From an uncultured Oscillospiraceae bacterium (lineage in GTDB: Bacteria; Bacillota; Clostridia; Oscillospirales; Ruminococcaceae), in the NCBI GenBank assembly GCA_900552945.1, contig USBI01000005.1, forward strand, positions 1 through 58,469: a stretch of DNA of 58,469 bases, written 5' to 3'. A program made the translations under genes and the position numbers. Shown here piece after piece: positions 1 through 8,420 of the stretch. Below the pieces are notes generated by a model. It made no database searches. It worked only from the letters and a program-made list of their open reading frames with translations, and was not told the DNA's origin. The stretch's first letter is position 1. Every line of letters starts with the position of its first letter.

Positions 1-1823
1 AGAGATGTGGAATAATAGTAATAAGCAGAAGCAACATAATGCATATCGGTGCCGCCTAAACGATCATCGTAATCGCCGGTGGGGCTGTTGAGTGCCAGCC
101 AGTCTGCCAGATGAAATCCGGTTTGCCAGAGCCGCCGCCCGCCGTCTGCTTCATCTTGTTCATAGATATAATCCACCCAGTCGCGCATACAGCGGTACTG
201 TTTTTCCAGCATTCCTTTGTTTCCGTAATGCAGGTAACAGTTCCACGGAACAATGGTTGCAACATCGCTCCAGGCACAGGAACCTGCCGGAACGGGGAAC
301 CCATCCGAACGGATCATCTGGGGAACTACATATGGAACACTGCCGCCTAATTTTCCCTGTTCTTTCATGGTATCAACCATGAACTTATGATAAAATGCCG
401 CGGAATCCATGTGGAAACAGCCGGTTCCGGAGAAGATTTGGGTGTCACCGGTCCAGCCAAGGCGCTCGTCGCGCTGCGGGCAGTCGGTCGGTACATCCAG
501 GAAATTGCCTTTCTGCCCCCAAACGGTGTTGAGATAAAGTCGGTTGATTTTGGGATTGCTTGTTTCAATCCGGCCGATCTGTTTGAGTTGTGAGTGAAGA
601 ACACACGCGGTGAAATCCGCCGGACAAACGTTTTCAACTCCTTCCACTTTTACATAACGGAATCCATAAAAAGTAAAGTGGGGGCGAACCAGCGCGGGTG
701 TACCATTTGAACGGTAGGTGTATTCTGCTTGAGCGGTGCGCAGATTATCCCGGTAAAAACACTCGTTTTGCAGAATCTCGCCATACTGCAGGTGAAGTTC
801 TTTTCCTTTCGGAAGATCCAGCTGAACTTCCACCCATCCGGTCATGTTCTGACCGAAGTCAAGTACGGTTTCTCCTGCGGGTGTGTGGATCACTTCAACC
901 GGCTTTAACCGCTCATGCACCAGAACCGGCGGGCTGAGACGGTCGGACAGGCCTAGAAACCGCTTTCCAAACAGCTTAGCGGGCTGCCAGTCCGGATAAT
1001 CGCAATCTGCTTCCGCCCAATGTGCAATCTCCTGATTTGCGTCGTAAATCTCGCCGTCGTAAATGCCGGAATCCATCACAGGCCCTGGGGCAGTGAACCA
1101 GCTTTCATCGGTGCGAATCCATTCTTTCCGCCCGTCAGCATAAGACAATTCCGTGATGCTGTATAATACAAACTCTTCTCCGTACAAAGGATTTTCCCAG
1201 TTGTCGTAACCGATTCGTCCTTTGTACCATCCGTTTCCAAGCATAACGCCAAGAGCGTTTTTCCCTTGCTTTATCATGCCGGTAATTTCATAGGTTTGTA
1301 CCTGCTGCCAGCTGTCATAGTCGTTGCAGTAGGGAGTAAGATACTCGTCTCCAACTTTTTTGCCGTTTAAATAAGCCTCATACAAACCCAGACCGCATAC
1401 ATACAGACGGGCGCGAGAAAGCTCACCGCAGACATCAAAGGTTTTGCGGAACAGCGGATGCTGTTTTCCAAAATCAGCAGTGATCCACTGGGTACCTCCA
1501 GGCCCTTCTTTTGAAATGCCCAGTTCAAACCAGGCAGTTTCACTTACTGCCGTGTCGCCACGGTCACCCCATACCTGTACCTTCCAGTAGTAACGGTGAC
1601 CCCATTCCATGCGAAATGCCGCTTTGGTACCAAGACTATCTAAATCAGCTTTTCCGCTGTCAAAACAAATTTCGGAAAAGTCCGGATCAACCGCAATAAT
1701 GAGCTGAGCGGCAGCTTGTTTTTGTGAAAGGTCACTTTCAGTTTTCCATGAAAAATAAGGGATGCCAAGATCGTATCCCAAAGGGTTTTTTAAATGATTT
1801 ACACGAAGATGAAAGACGTTCAT
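1..1823 (-). CDS. alpha-L-rhamnosidase, GH78 (C-terminus beyond window)
   Basis: Hydrolyses terminal alpha-L-rhamnose from glycosides or pectic side chains. The start is ATG at 1823 with AAAGGATG seven bases upstream. The frame stays open to base 1, so about 607 residues are visible and the C-terminus is outside. The N-terminal part fits the beta-sandwich domains of GH78. Around residue 460 there is DCPQRDERLGWTGD, the family signature that carries the catalytic acid Glu in DERLGW. The general base lies further downstream and cannot be checked. There is no signal peptide (MNVFHLRVNHLKNPLG), so it probably acts in the cytoplasm on imported oligosaccharides. It is divergent from the DUF1846 gene. 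Family assignment is firm; the exact substrate is not shown. Confidence 0.93.
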   Translation of the reverse strand, partial: MNVFHLRVNHLKNPLGYDLGIPYFSWKTESDLSQKQAAAQLIIAVDPDFSEICFDSGKADLDSLGTKAAFRMEWGHRYYWKVQVWGDRGDTAVSETAWFELGISKEGPGGTQWITADFGKQHPLFRKTFDVCGELSRARLYVCGLGLYEAYLNGKKVGDEYLTPYCNDYDSWQQVQTYEITGMIKQGKNALGVMLGNGWYKGRIGYDNWENPLYGEEFVLYSITELSYADGRKEWIRTDESWFTAPGPVMDSGIYDGEIYDANQEIAHWAEADCDYPDWQPAKLFGKRFLGLSDRLSPPVLVHERLKPVEVIHTPAGETVLDFGQNMTGWVEVQLDLPKGKELHLQYGEILQNECFYRDNLRTAQAEYTYRSNGTPALVRPHFTFYGFRYVKVEGVENVCPADFTACVLHSQLKQIGRIETSNPKINRLYLNTVWGQKGNFLDVPTDCPQRDERLGWTGDTQIFSGTGCFHMDSAAFYHKFMVDTMKEQGKLGGSVPYVVPQMIRSDGFPVPAGSCAWSDVATIVPWNCYLHYGNKGMLEKQYRCMRDWVDYIYEQDEADGGRRLWQTGFHLADWLALNSPTGDYDDRLGGTDMHYVASAYYYYSTS

Positions 1824-1858
1824 ATTGTTTCATCCTTTCTTATCCATAAACTAATTTT

Positions 1859-1886
1859 ATTATATCAAGGTATTTTTCGGAAAAAA
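1859..1886 (-). promoter_or_regulatory. Probable promoter of the rhamnosidase gene
   Basis: On the minus strand a perfect TATAAT lies at 1859-1864. A poor TTTTTT stands 16 bases upstream as the only -35 candidate. It is 36 bases before the start codon. The rest of the 300-base divergent gap is AT-rich with no gene. Confidence 0.45.
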
Positions 1887-2065
1887 GCGGGAAAAAGTTT
1901 TGGACGTTCAGAAAAATATTGCCTTTTTTTGTGTTATGAGCAAAAAACTTTAAATTTTTTATTTAAATTTTAATTACATTTTAGACTCACCAGCTGTTAA
2001 AGTACCTGTATAAAAACTGTGGTGATTTTCGGACGAATTTTGGAACTGTTTTTTAAAGCAGTTTG

Positions 2066-2094
2066 TTGAAAAAAGACGATTTTTTCGGTATAAT
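2066..2094 (+). promoter_or_regulatory. Sigma-A type promoter of the DUF1846 gene
   Basis: TTGAAA at 2066-2071, a 17-base spacer, and TATAAT at 2089-2094. This is a near-consensus vegetative promoter 37 bases before the start codon. Confidence 0.75.
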
Positions 2095-2131
2095 AAATAA
2101 GTGTTTTGTTTTTTAGGAAGGGGTAATGAGT

Positions 2132-3601
2132 ATGAAGCGGATTGGTTTTGATAACGATAAATACCTGAGCATGCAGTCAGCTCACATCAAGGAGCGGATT
2201 GCCCAGTTCGGTGGGAAATTGTATCTTGAATTCGGTGGAAAGCTGTTTGATGATTATCACGCTTCGCGTGTTCTGCCCGGATTTGAGCCGGACAGTAAAC
2301 TGAAAATGCTCCTTCAGCTTAAAGAGCAGGTCGAAATCGTTATTGTAATCAATTCGGCTGATATTGAAAAGAATAAACTTCGCGGTGACCTTGGCATCAC
2401 CTATGACGTAGACGTGTTGCGGCTGATCAGCGGATTTCGCAGCATTGGCCTTTATGTGGGCAGTGTCGTGTTAACCCAGTATCAGAATCAGCCGACAGCG
2501 GAAGCGTTTCAGAAGCGTCTGGAGGCCCTTGGGGTTAAAGTTTACCGTCATTATCCCATTGAGGGGTATCCGTCTGATATTTCCAAAATCGTAAGCGATG
2601 AGGGTTACGGCAAAAACGAGTACATTGAGACGACCCGTGAGCTGGTAGTCATTACCGCTCCCGGTCCGGGAAGCGGAAAGATGGCAACCTGTCTTTCTCA
2701 GCTGTATCATGAATACAAACGCGGTATCAAAGCCGGTTATGCCAAATTTGAAACCTTTCCGATTTGGAATCTGCCCCTGAAACACCCGGTCAATCTGGCC
2801 TATGAAGCGGCTACTGCTGACCTTGACGATGTCAACATGATCGACCCGTTCCACCTTGAGGCTTACGGTCAGACGACCGTCAACTATAACCGGGATGTAG
2901 AAATTTTCCCGGTCGTCACAGCAATGTTTGAAAAGATCATGGGCGAATGCCCTTATAAATCCCCGACGGATATGGGCGTGAATATGGCAGGCAACTGTAT
3001 TATTGATGATGATGCGGTGAGACAAGCCGCCTGTCAGGAGATCCTTCGCCGGTACTATACCGCGCTTTGTGGTCAGCGTCAGGGGACTGTCAACGAGGAA
3101 GAGGTTATCCGCATTGAACTGCTCATGAAAAAAGCCGGTATTGGTGTACATGACCGCGCGGTAATCGCACCTGCGCTTCAGGTGGCTGCTCTGACCGGAG
3201 CGCCTGCCGCGGCAATGGAACTGCCGGATGGGAGCATCGTAACCGGAAAGACGACTGATCTGCTTGGTGCGTCCTCGGCGCTGCTTCTCAATGCGCTGAA
3301 AACACTTGGCGGCATCAGCGATGAGATTCATCTCATCTCGCCAGTTATCATTGAACCAATCCAGCACTTGAAGGTGGATCATCTCGGCAACCGGAATCCG
3401 CGCTTGCATACGGATGAAGTGCTTATTGCTCTTTCCATCTGTGCCGCGACCAACCCGACTGCTGAACTTGCTATGGAGCAGTTGAATAAGCTGCGCGGCT
3501 GTGAGGTGCACTCTTCCGTCATCCTTTCTCAGGTGGATGAAAAGGTGTTCCGCCGTTTGGGAGTCAACATTACCTGTGAACCGCTCTTTTCCAATAAATA
3601 A
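2132..3601 (+). CDS. DUF1846 / UPF0371 family protein
   Basis: A 489-residue protein of the conserved DUF1846 (UPF0371) family, close to the usual length of about 500. Recognisable stretches are the N-terminal [16 protein letters not shown] and [20 protein letters not shown], a Gly-rich loop near residue 180 that looks like a nucleotide-binding segment. The family has known structures but no settled function as far as I know. The start is placed at ATG 2132 because AGGAAGGGG sits eight bases upstream; the in-frame ATG at 2126 would be only two bases from that site. It is a single-gene transcript with its own promoter and a strong terminator. Confidence 0.9.
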   Translation: MKRIGFDNDKYLSMQSAHIKERIAQFGGKLYLEFGGKLFDDYHASRVLPGFEPDSKLKMLLQLKEQVEIVIVINSADIEKNKLRGDLGITYDVDVLRLISGFRSIGLYVGSVVLTQYQNQPTAEAFQKRLEALGVKVYRHYPIEGYPSDISKIVSDEGYGKNEYIETTRELVVITAPGPGSGKMATCLSQLYHEYKRGIKAGYAKFETFPIWNLPLKHPVNLAYEAATADLDDVNMIDPFHLEAYGQTTVNYNRDVEIFPVVTAMFEKIMGECPYKSPTDMGVNMAGNCIIDDDAVRQAACQEILRRYYTALCGQRQGTVNEEEVIRIELLMKKAGIGVHDRAVIAPALQVAALTGAPAAAMELPDGSIVTGKTTDLLGASSALLLNALKTLGGISDEIHLISPVIIEPIQHLKVDHLGNRNPRLHTDEVLIALSICAATNPTAELAMEQLNKLRGCEVHSSVILSQVDEKVFRRLGVNITCEPLFSNK

Positions 3602-3605
3602 GAAC

Positions 3606-3640
3606 AAAAGCCCCCGAAGTTCAAACTTCGGGGGCTTTTT
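3606..3640 (+). terminator. Intrinsic terminator of the DUF1846 gene
   Basis: The hairpin CCCCCGAAGTT / ACTTCGGGGG with a tiny loop, flanked by AAAAG and CTTTTT, begins five bases after the stop codon. Confidence 0.93.
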
Positions 3641-3659
3641 GCGCGTTATGACCCAGCAA

Positions 3660-3753
3660 GCGGACCGAAAAGCCGGTGTCTGCGAACCTGCGCAGCCGCG
3701 GGGAAATAACCGCCCCTGTTTTTGAATACATATAGGTTGTATTCAAAGGGGGC
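3660..3753 (+). promoter_or_regulatory. Structured leader with a ribosome-site-sequestering hairpin
   Basis: The leader of the glycosyltransferase gene can fold into a compact three-way junction. GCGG 3660-3663 pairs CCGC 3696-3699, ACCG 3664-3667 pairs CGGT 3674-3677, and CTGCG 3680-3684 pairs CGCAG 3691-3695. It is followed by GGGG 3700-3703 that can pair CCCC 3713-3716. The same CCCC can instead pair GGGG 3749-3752, which is the Shine-Dalgarno sequence, extended by TTTGAATAC 3721-3729 with GTATTCAAA 3739-3747. The two pairings exclude each other, as in a translational switch. I do not recognise a known riboswitch class. No clear promoter is visible between the upstream terminator and this leader. 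Confidence 0.45.
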
Positions 3754-3758
3754 ATTTT

Positions 3759-4847
3759 ATGGTCGGGATCAGTTTGTGTATGATCGTTAAAAACGAGGAA
3801 GATGTATTGGCCCGTTGTTTAGAAAGTGTACGGGGAATTGCGGATGAGATCATTGTGGTGGATACCGGGTCAACTGACAAAACGGTGGAAATCGCTCGTC
3901 AATTTACAAATCAGGTTTACTATTTTGACTGGAGGGATGATTTTTCCGCCGCGCGAAATTTCGCGTTTTCGTTCGCGCGGAACGATTATACCCTTTGGCT
4001 GGATGCGGATGACCTGCTGTTACCGGCAGACCGGGAGGCATTTTTGAATTTGAAAGACAATTTATCTCCGGACGTGGATGTCGTGTTGATGAAATACAAC
4101 ATCAGTTTTGACACACAGGGTAATCCGACTTTTGGCTATTACCGGGAGCGGCTGGTGCGAACGGGAAAATTTCACTGGGAAGGGCGAGTGCATGAGATCA
4201 TTCCGCCGGAGGGGAATCTCCTGTTTTCCAACATTGCGGTGACCCATCGCAAAACGCACCCCTCCGCTCCGGACCGCAATCTGAAAATTTACGAAACCAT
4301 GCTCAGCCAGGGAATCTCATTGTCTCCGCGGGAACAGTATTATTACGCCCGGGAATTATTTGACCATAAACGGTACCAGCAGGCCGCTTCCTGTTTTTCC
4401 GCTTTTTTAAAAGAGGGAAAAGGATGGGTGGAAGATAACATCTCAGCCTGCCTTTGTATGGCTGATTGTTACTTTGCCGCGGGAGAACGGGATCGTGGGC
4501 TAACGGCTTTGCTGCACAGTTTTTCTTATGATCTGCCTCGCCCGGAGGTCTGCTGTGCGCTGGGGCAGTATTTTATACAATGCGGAGCGTATCGGCAGGC
4601 CGTGTTCTGGTATGAGACTGCCTGCCGCTGTCAGCTGCCGGAACATCCGCTTGGATTCCGAAATCCGGATTGCGCCGATTTTATTCCATATATGCAGCTG
4701 TGTGTTTGCTATGACCGGTTGGGAGAGCGGGAACAGGCGTATGCTTATCATCAAAAAGCAAAGAAACTCAAACCGGATGACCCCGCCGTGCAGTACAATG
4801 AAGCATATTTCACCGGGCAGGCTTCTTGTTCCGAAAAAGAATCGTGA
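3759..4847 (+). CDS. GT2 family glycosyltransferase with TPR-like C-terminus
   Basis: A cytoplasmic glycosyltransferase of 362 residues. Residues 1-100 form the GT-A fold: ISLCMIVKNEEDVLARCLES at the N-terminus, VVDTGSTDKT (sugar-nucleotide Asp) near residue 35, and the metal-binding WLDADD near residue 85. The C-terminal half (about 200-350) is helical with TPR-like spacing (EQAYAYHQKAKKLKPDDPAVQYNEAYF). This architecture is typical of the Firmicutes SunS/beta-4-glucosyltransferase-like group, which glycosylates peptides or surface polymers. The acceptor is not evident from neighbours. Its ribosome site AAAGGGGG lies inside the leader hairpin described separately. It is followed by a nucleotidase gene with its own promoter. 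Confidence 0.88.
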   Translation: MVGISLCMIVKNEEDVLARCLESVRGIADEIIVVDTGSTDKTVEIARQFTNQVYYFDWRDDFSAARNFAFSFARNDYTLWLDADDLLLPADREAFLNLKDNLSPDVDVVLMKYNISFDTQGNPTFGYYRERLVRTGKFHWEGRVHEIIPPEGNLLFSNIAVTHRKTHPSAPDRNLKIYETMLSQGISLSPREQYYYARELFDHKRYQQAASCFSAFLKEGKGWVEDNISACLCMADCYFAAGERDRGLTALLHSFSYDLPRPEVCCALGQYFIQCGAYRQAVFWYETACRCQLPEHPLGFRNPDCADFIPYMQLCVCYDRLGEREQAYAYHQKAKKLKPDDPAVQYNEAYFTGQASCSEKES

Positions 4848-4853
4848 TATAAT
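4826..4853 (+). promoter_or_regulatory. Promoter of the nucleotidase-transporter pair
   Basis: TTGTTC at 4826-4831, a 16-base spacer and TATAAT at 4848-4853, overlapping the end of the glycosyltransferase gene. It is 32 bases before the next start codon. Confidence 0.55.
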
Positions 4854-4885
4854 GTAAGCAGAATCGTTCAAACTGGGGGGATGGT

Positions 4886-5584
4886 ATGAAACGCTATACC
4901 GCATTATTACTGGATGCGGATGATACGCTTCTGGATTTTAAAGCGGCGGAAGCCGCGTGTGTCAAACAGGTATTTGAGCACTTTGGCCGCACGGCGGATG
5001 ATACGGTCGTTTCTCGGTATTCCGCCATCAATCACGGGCTTTGGAAGCAGTTTGAGCGGGGCGAGATATCCAAAGGTGATATTTCCAGCCGTCGGTTTAC
5101 CAGATTGTTTGAAGAGTTAGAAGTTTCGGAGGATGGCATTGTCGCGGAGCGGTTCTACCGGGAAAAGTTGGGCGAATGCGCTTTTCTTGTTCCCGGAGCG
5201 CTGAAACTCTGTGAGGATTTAAGCAGATGTTACCCGCTTTATATCATCACCAACGGCGTTTCTAAAACGCAGTATCAGCGAATCGAGAAAAGCGGACTTG
5301 CGAAATATCTCAGTGGCATTTTTGTTTCGGAAGATGCGGGCGCGCAAAAACCGTCCATCGGCTATTTTGATTATGTCTTTTCGAAACTCAGCGAGGCAGA
5401 GAGAAGCTGTCCGCTCGTGTTCGGTGATTCTCTGTCGTCAGACATTCAAGGCGCCGTCAACGCGGGAATCGACAGCTGCTGGTTTAATCCAAACGGAACC
5501 AAACGCCCGCCGGAAGCTCCGTGCCCGACCTATGAAATACAAACGTTCCAGCAACTCTATTCTATTTTATCCATTCAGAAATGA
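4886..5584 (+). CDS. yjjG: YjjG-family noncanonical pyrimidine nucleotidase (HAD)
   Basis: A 232-residue HAD-superfamily phosphatase of the YjjG type, which removes phosphate from nucleoside monophosphates and helps clear noncanonical pyrimidine nucleotides. Motif I is LLLDADDTLLDF at residues 8-19, in which the family has DADDT instead of DFDGT. Motif II is IITNG, motif III the Lys in AQKPSIGYF and motif IV VFGDSLSSDIQGA. The length fits the family. The ribosome site is GGGGGG four bases before ATG 4886. The downstream transporter gene follows after 21 bases and is probably co-transcribed. Confidence 0.87.
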   Translation: MKRYTALLLDADDTLLDFKAAEAACVKQVFEHFGRTADDTVVSRYSAINHGLWKQFERGEISKGDISSRRFTRLFEELEVSEDGIVAERFYREKLGECAFLVPGALKLCEDLSRCYPLYIITNGVSKTQYQRIEKSGLAKYLSGIFVSEDAGAQKPSIGYFDYVFSKLSEAERSCPLVFGDSLSSDIQGAVNAGIDSCWFNPNGTKRPPEAPCPTYEIQTFQQLYSILSIQK

Positions 5585-5605
5585 CGTACAAAAAGGGGAA
5601 TTTTC

Positions 5606-6526
5606 ATGGCAAACGTGCTTTTTAAAGCAGGGTCTTTTATTCTGGTGATTCTGCTTGGTTATGCGCTTAAACGGTTTCGTTTTTTTCGTGAGGATGATTA
5701 CAAGGTAATGACCAAGATCGCCATCAATATCACTCTTCCGGCGGCGGTCATTACAAGTTTCGCCGGCTTTGAGAAGGACGATTCACTGTTCATCCTTGTG
5801 ATTTTGGGCCTTGTGCTCAACTTTATCATGGGAGCATTCGGTTTTCTGGCATCCATTGGAAAAAGCAAAAAGCTCCGCGCGTTTTACATGATGTGTTTTC
5901 CCGGTTATAACATTGGTTCGTTTACTCTGCCGTTTGTGCAGAACTTTTTCGGTGCGTTTGGCGTGGTCGCTACCTGCATGTTTGATATAGGTAATTCTTT
6001 GATGTGCACCGGCGGCAATTATACCCTTGCTTCTGCGGCGACTGGCGGAGAAGGGGAACGGATGGGCCCGAAAGCGATCCTCAAACGGTTGTTTACGTCG
6101 GTTCCGTTTGATACCTACCTTCTCATGCTGCTTCTTACGCTGATACAAATCAAAATCCCGGAACCAATCGTGACCTTGTCATCTACGATTGCGGCGGCGA
6201 ACGGATTTGCGGCGATGATGATGATCGGCATGATGATGAAGATCGAGTTTAAAAAGTCTTACCTGAAAGCAATCGGGCTGACCCTTCTCGTTCGTTATCT
6301 CTGCGCCGGCGGGCTTTCAGCGTTCTTTTATTTCTGCACTCCGTTTTCTTTGCAGATTCGGCAGGTGTTGGCAATTGTAGTGTTTGCTCCTGTTTCTGCG
6401 TTGGCTCCGGCCTTTACCGAAAAACTGAAAGGGGATCAGGGCCTGGCGGGTTTTGCCGGTTCGGTCACCATTATCATCAGCATTACCATCATGACAGTTT
6501 TAATGCTTGTCATGCATATTGAATAG
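5606..6526 (+). CDS. AEC family transporter (auxin efflux carrier fold)
   Basis: A 306-residue integral membrane protein with about ten predicted hydrophobic segments and the two half-repeats of the AEC family. Examples are FILVILLGYALKRF near the N-terminus and VFAPVSALAPAFTEKLKGD near residue 265, with the helix-breaking NITLPAA at about 40. AEC members in Firmicutes export or take up small organic acids such as malate or malonate; the substrate here is unknown. The start has AAAAGGGG seven bases upstream. It ends in a strong terminator and faces bioY convergently. Confidence 0.88.
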   Translation: MANVLFKAGSFILVILLGYALKRFRFFREDDYKVMTKIAINITLPAAVITSFAGFEKDDSLFILVILGLVLNFIMGAFGFLASIGKSKKLRAFYMMCFPGYNIGSFTLPFVQNFFGAFGVVATCMFDIGNSLMCTGGNYTLASAATGGEGERMGPKAILKRLFTSVPFDTYLLMLLLTLIQIKIPEPIVTLSSTIAAANGFAAMMMIGMMMKIEFKKSYLKAIGLTLLVRYLCAGGLSAFFYFCTPFSLQIRQVLAIVVFAPVSALAPAFTEKLKGDQGLAGFAGSVTIIISITIMTVLMLVMHIE

Positions 6527-6527
6527 C

Positions 6528-6556
6528 AAAAAGCGCCGGGATTCTCCGGCGCTTTT
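6528..6556 (+). terminator. Intrinsic terminator after the AEC transporter
   Basis: AAAGCGCCGG / CCGGCGCTTTT with a loop of about six bases, starting directly at the stop codon of the transporter. With T tracts on both sides it could also serve the convergent bioY gene. Confidence 0.9.
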
Positions 6557-6598
6557 CCTATATAAGTTGTTTATACTTCTTATGTTCAACAAAACCAC

Positions 6599-7147
6599 TT
6601 AGGCGAAAGTATAAAGATTTGCTTTGCTCAGTGCTTTGCGCAGAGCGATCGCCAAAGATGCCATCAACACTGCTTTGATCAAATCCGGAATAATGAACGG
6701 AATCACACAGCCGGAAAGAGCGACGACAAGATCGGCACCAGTCAGGAGCATATACCAGGCTGTTCCAATGATGTAACAGGCGGCGAGTCCCACGATCATA
6801 CCCACAATCAAAGCGGGATAGAGATGTTTTTGAAACCGTTTTGCGGCAAAAGCAATGATCGGCGCCATGGCGGCATAACCGAAAATATATCCGCCGGTAA
6901 TGCCGAAAAGGATACCCGGTCCCGCGGTGAACTGAGAGTAGACAGGAACACCCGCAAGCCCTACGAGCAGGTAAGCAAGCAACGCAAAAAACGCGTCAAC
7001 CGGCGGCAGGATGGCTCCGGTCAGCATAACGCCGGCAATCGCCAGCGTAAACGGTACGTTAGTAAAAGGAATGGGAAATGAGATTTGTGCCAAAACGGCG
7101 GTCAGCGCTGCAAAAACGCCAATAAACGCAATTCTTCGAATCTTCAT
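6599..7147 (-). CDS. bioY: Biotin transporter BioY (ECF S-component)
   Basis: The substrate-binding S-component that captures biotin for an energy-coupling-factor transporter. The 182-residue protein has six hydrophobic helices and the BioY signatures PFTNVPFTL near residue 27, LAYLLVGLAGVPV near 55 and GPGILFGITGGYIFGY near 75. The start chosen is ATG 7147 with GAAAGGTG upstream; an upstream in-frame extension would run through the promoter. No ECF ATPase genes are nearby, so it likely shares a general EcfAA'T module encoded elsewhere. The promoter overlaps a large palindrome that looks like a biotin-repressor operator, implying control by biotin level. Confidence 0.93.
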   Translation of the reverse strand: MKIRRIAFIGVFAALTAVLAQISFPIPFTNVPFTLAIAGVMLTGAILPPVDAFFALLAYLLVGLAGVPVYSQFTAGPGILFGITGGYIFGYAAMAPIIAFAAKRFQKHLYPALIVGMIVGLAACYIIGTAWYMLLTGADLVVALSGCVIPFIIPDLIKAVLMASLAIALRKALSKANLYTFA

Positions 7148-7178
7148 AAAAAAGCACCTTTCTGTTTCTGATGCTTTT

Positions 7179-7207
7179 AGTATATCATGATTCGAACTAT
7201 ACGTCAA
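7179..7207 (-). promoter_or_regulatory. bioY promoter
   Basis: On the minus strand TTGACG (complement of 7202-7207), a 17-base spacer and TATACT (complement of 7179-7184). It lies 31 bases before the bioY start. Its -35 box sits inside one arm of the adjoining palindrome. Confidence 0.8.
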
Positions 7208-7240
7208 CCTATAATCGAAAAATTAGTTGACGTATAGTTC
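7194..7240. promoter_or_regulatory. Palindromic operator, probable BirA site for bioY
   Basis: A perfect 15-bp inverted repeat, GAACTATACGTCAAC at 7194-7208 and GTTGACGTATAGTTC at 7226-7240, separated by 17 bases. The left arm covers the -35 box of bioY. BirA operators have the same plan (two arms ending in ...AAC and GTT... about 14-16 apart), so BirA with biotinyl-AMP is the likely ligand. The arm sequence and spacing are not the textbook TTGTNAAC form, so this is inference. Confidence 0.65.
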
Positions 7241-7242
7241 TT

Positions 7243-7476
7243 TCACCGAAATATGCGGCCACAGGTTGTACAAAATCGAACCAGTTTGGTTTTGGTCTTT
7301 TTACCAAACAACCTCTTTTTTTCAATCTTTTTCACCTGGATTCTGTTGCTGCCGCAGAACGGGCATCCTTGCTCATCCTGCTGACGCTGGGTGATATACG
7401 GCGCGGCAGGTACGTCGCAGCCGTTTGGACAAAACGGTGTGTCATACTCAGTTCCGCAAAATGGACATTTCTTCAT
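7243..7476 (-). CDS. Small double zinc-ribbon protein
   Basis: A 77-residue protein with two likely zinc ribbons. CPFCGTEYDTPFC is at residues 4-16, followed by NGC; a second set is CPFCGSNR near 39 and FCTTCGRIFR at the C-terminus. The middle is strongly basic (VKKIEKKRLFGKKTKTK), which suggests contact with RNA, DNA or ribosomes. It lies 18 bases downstream of the EetB-like gene on the same strand and ends just before the bioY operator, so it is probably the last gene of that operon. The function is unknown to me. Confidence 0.75.
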   Translation of the reverse strand: MKKCPFCGTEYDTPFCPNGCDVPAAPYITQRQQDEQGCPFCGSNRIQVKKIEKKRLFGKKTKTKLVRFCTTCGRIFR

Positions 7477-7494
7477 ACAGGGTTCCTTTCTTGG

Positions 7495-8004
7495 TCAGAC
7501 GGGATAACAGCTGCCTTTAAAGAAAACAGTCATTCGCTTGACAATCAGCCATGAAATAATTCCGTTCAAGATACCAGTGATCGTTCCGGAAATCAGCAAA
7601 ACCGGCAGGTAGTACCAGACAGCACCGGTGGAAAGAACGAGCGAAGCCGCCGCCAACTGGCCGATGTTGTGAAATCCCCCTCCGGCAGCACTGATGCCGG
7701 CAAAACCAAAGCAGTTTACTTTTACAAGAAGACAGATGACGCAAAAGCTGAGCATTCCGCCGCACAGGCTGAAAAACAGGCTGTTCAAATCACCGAATAA
7801 AAGACCCGCAAGCAGAATTCTTGTTACACTGACCAGAAACGCATAGCGCATACCAAACAGGTACAGCACGCTGATGACCGCAATATTTGCTAACCCCAGT
7901 TTGATTCCCGGAATGGTTATCAGGGGAGGGATAAGCCGTTCAAGATAGGAAAGCGCCAGTGCAAAAACAGCAAATAGCGCACAACATGTAATTTTTTTTG
8001 CCAT
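7495..8004 (-). CDS. Gx transporter family membrane protein (EetB-like)
   Basis: A 169-residue protein with five or six hydrophobic helices and the Gx-transporter features PGIKLGLANIAVI near residue 33, GLLFGDLNSLFFSLCGG near 70 and SAAGGGFHNIGQLAAA near 107. This family is often annotated as heptaprenyl diphosphate synthase component I. In the Listeria flavin-based extracellular electron transfer locus, EetB belongs to this family and EetA to the NusG-domain-II family. Here the EetA-like gene is immediately upstream (11-base gap) and an ApbE gene is divergent, which supports a role in extracytoplasmic flavin or electron transfer. The precise activity is unproven. Confidence 0.82.
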   Translation of the reverse strand: MAKKITCCALFAVFALALSYLERLIPPLITIPGIKLGLANIAVISVLYLFGMRYAFLVSVTRILLAGLLFGDLNSLFFSLCGGMLSFCVICLLVKVNCFGFAGISAAGGGFHNIGQLAAASLVLSTGAVWYYLPVLLISGTITGILNGIISWLIVKRMTVFFKGSCYPV

Positions 8005-8015
8005 TTATGCCTCCG

Positions 8016-8384
8016 TTATGATACAATAGTATCGTATGGTGTTTCGCCGCCTGTGATTTGGGTGACGACCCGGTTTGGAAGACAGACGATGCTTTGACCG
8101 GGGGAGGTAATCCTGCCTTGGCGGACACATTGCTGGCCGGTGCAGTTAGCTTCCTCTACCTGCACTGTTCCGTCTTGAATCAGGACTTTGTTGTAACCGC
8201 TTTCATTTTGAATTTCCAGCTCTTGGTTCTGAGAAAGTGGGTAGGTCCCGTATAATGTACCGTTTACAGTAATGGTTATCATGCTGTCTTCTGCGGCTTT
8301 TGAACTGGGAAGAAACCAGAAAGAAATGCCAAATCCTGCGGCAAGCAGAAGCAAGATTAGAAAAAAATCGGCTTTTTTAAACAA
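8016..8384 (-). CDS. NusG domain II-containing protein (EetA-like)
   Basis: A 122-residue protein with an N-terminal membrane anchor (MFKKADFFLILLLLAAGFGI) followed by a small extracytoplasmic NusG-domain-II fold. The conserved tail motif is CVRQGRITSPGQSIVCLPNRV, in which two Cys flank the loop. The start is placed at TTG 8384 because AGGAGG stands six bases upstream; a longer frame from TTG 8417 has no ribosome site. It overlaps no neighbour and is followed by the Gx transporter gene. It is probably an accessory factor of a membrane redox system that uses the FMN-tagged substrates of the divergent ApbE. Confidence 0.82.
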   Translation of the reverse strand: MFKKADFFLILLLLAAGFGISFWFLPSSKAAEDSMITITVNGTLYGTYPLSQNQELEIQNESGYNKVLIQDGTVQVEEANCTGQQCVRQGRITSPGQSIVCLPNRVVTQITGGETPYDTIVS

Positions 8385-8396
8385 AGGAGGCCTCCT
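8385..8396. promoter_or_regulatory. Self-complementary Shine-Dalgarno site AGGAGGCCTCCT
   Basis: A perfect 12-bp palindrome that reads AGGAGG on both strands. On the minus strand it is the ribosome site for the EetA-like start TTG 8384. On the plus strand the same AGGAGG lies 30 bases before the apbE ATG, too far to serve it. The divergent gap also holds TATAAAAC/GTTTTATA at 8408-8415, a possible -10 on either strand. Confidence 0.5.
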
Positions 8397-8420
8397 GTTA
8401 TTTTTGGTATAAAACAAATT

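Noticed and set aside
2471..3607. A 378-residue minus-strand frame opposite the DUF1846 gene
   Set aside because: The composition is unlike a protein (Arg/His/Cys-rich), it begins inside the terminator hairpin, and the opposite strand encodes a conserved family.
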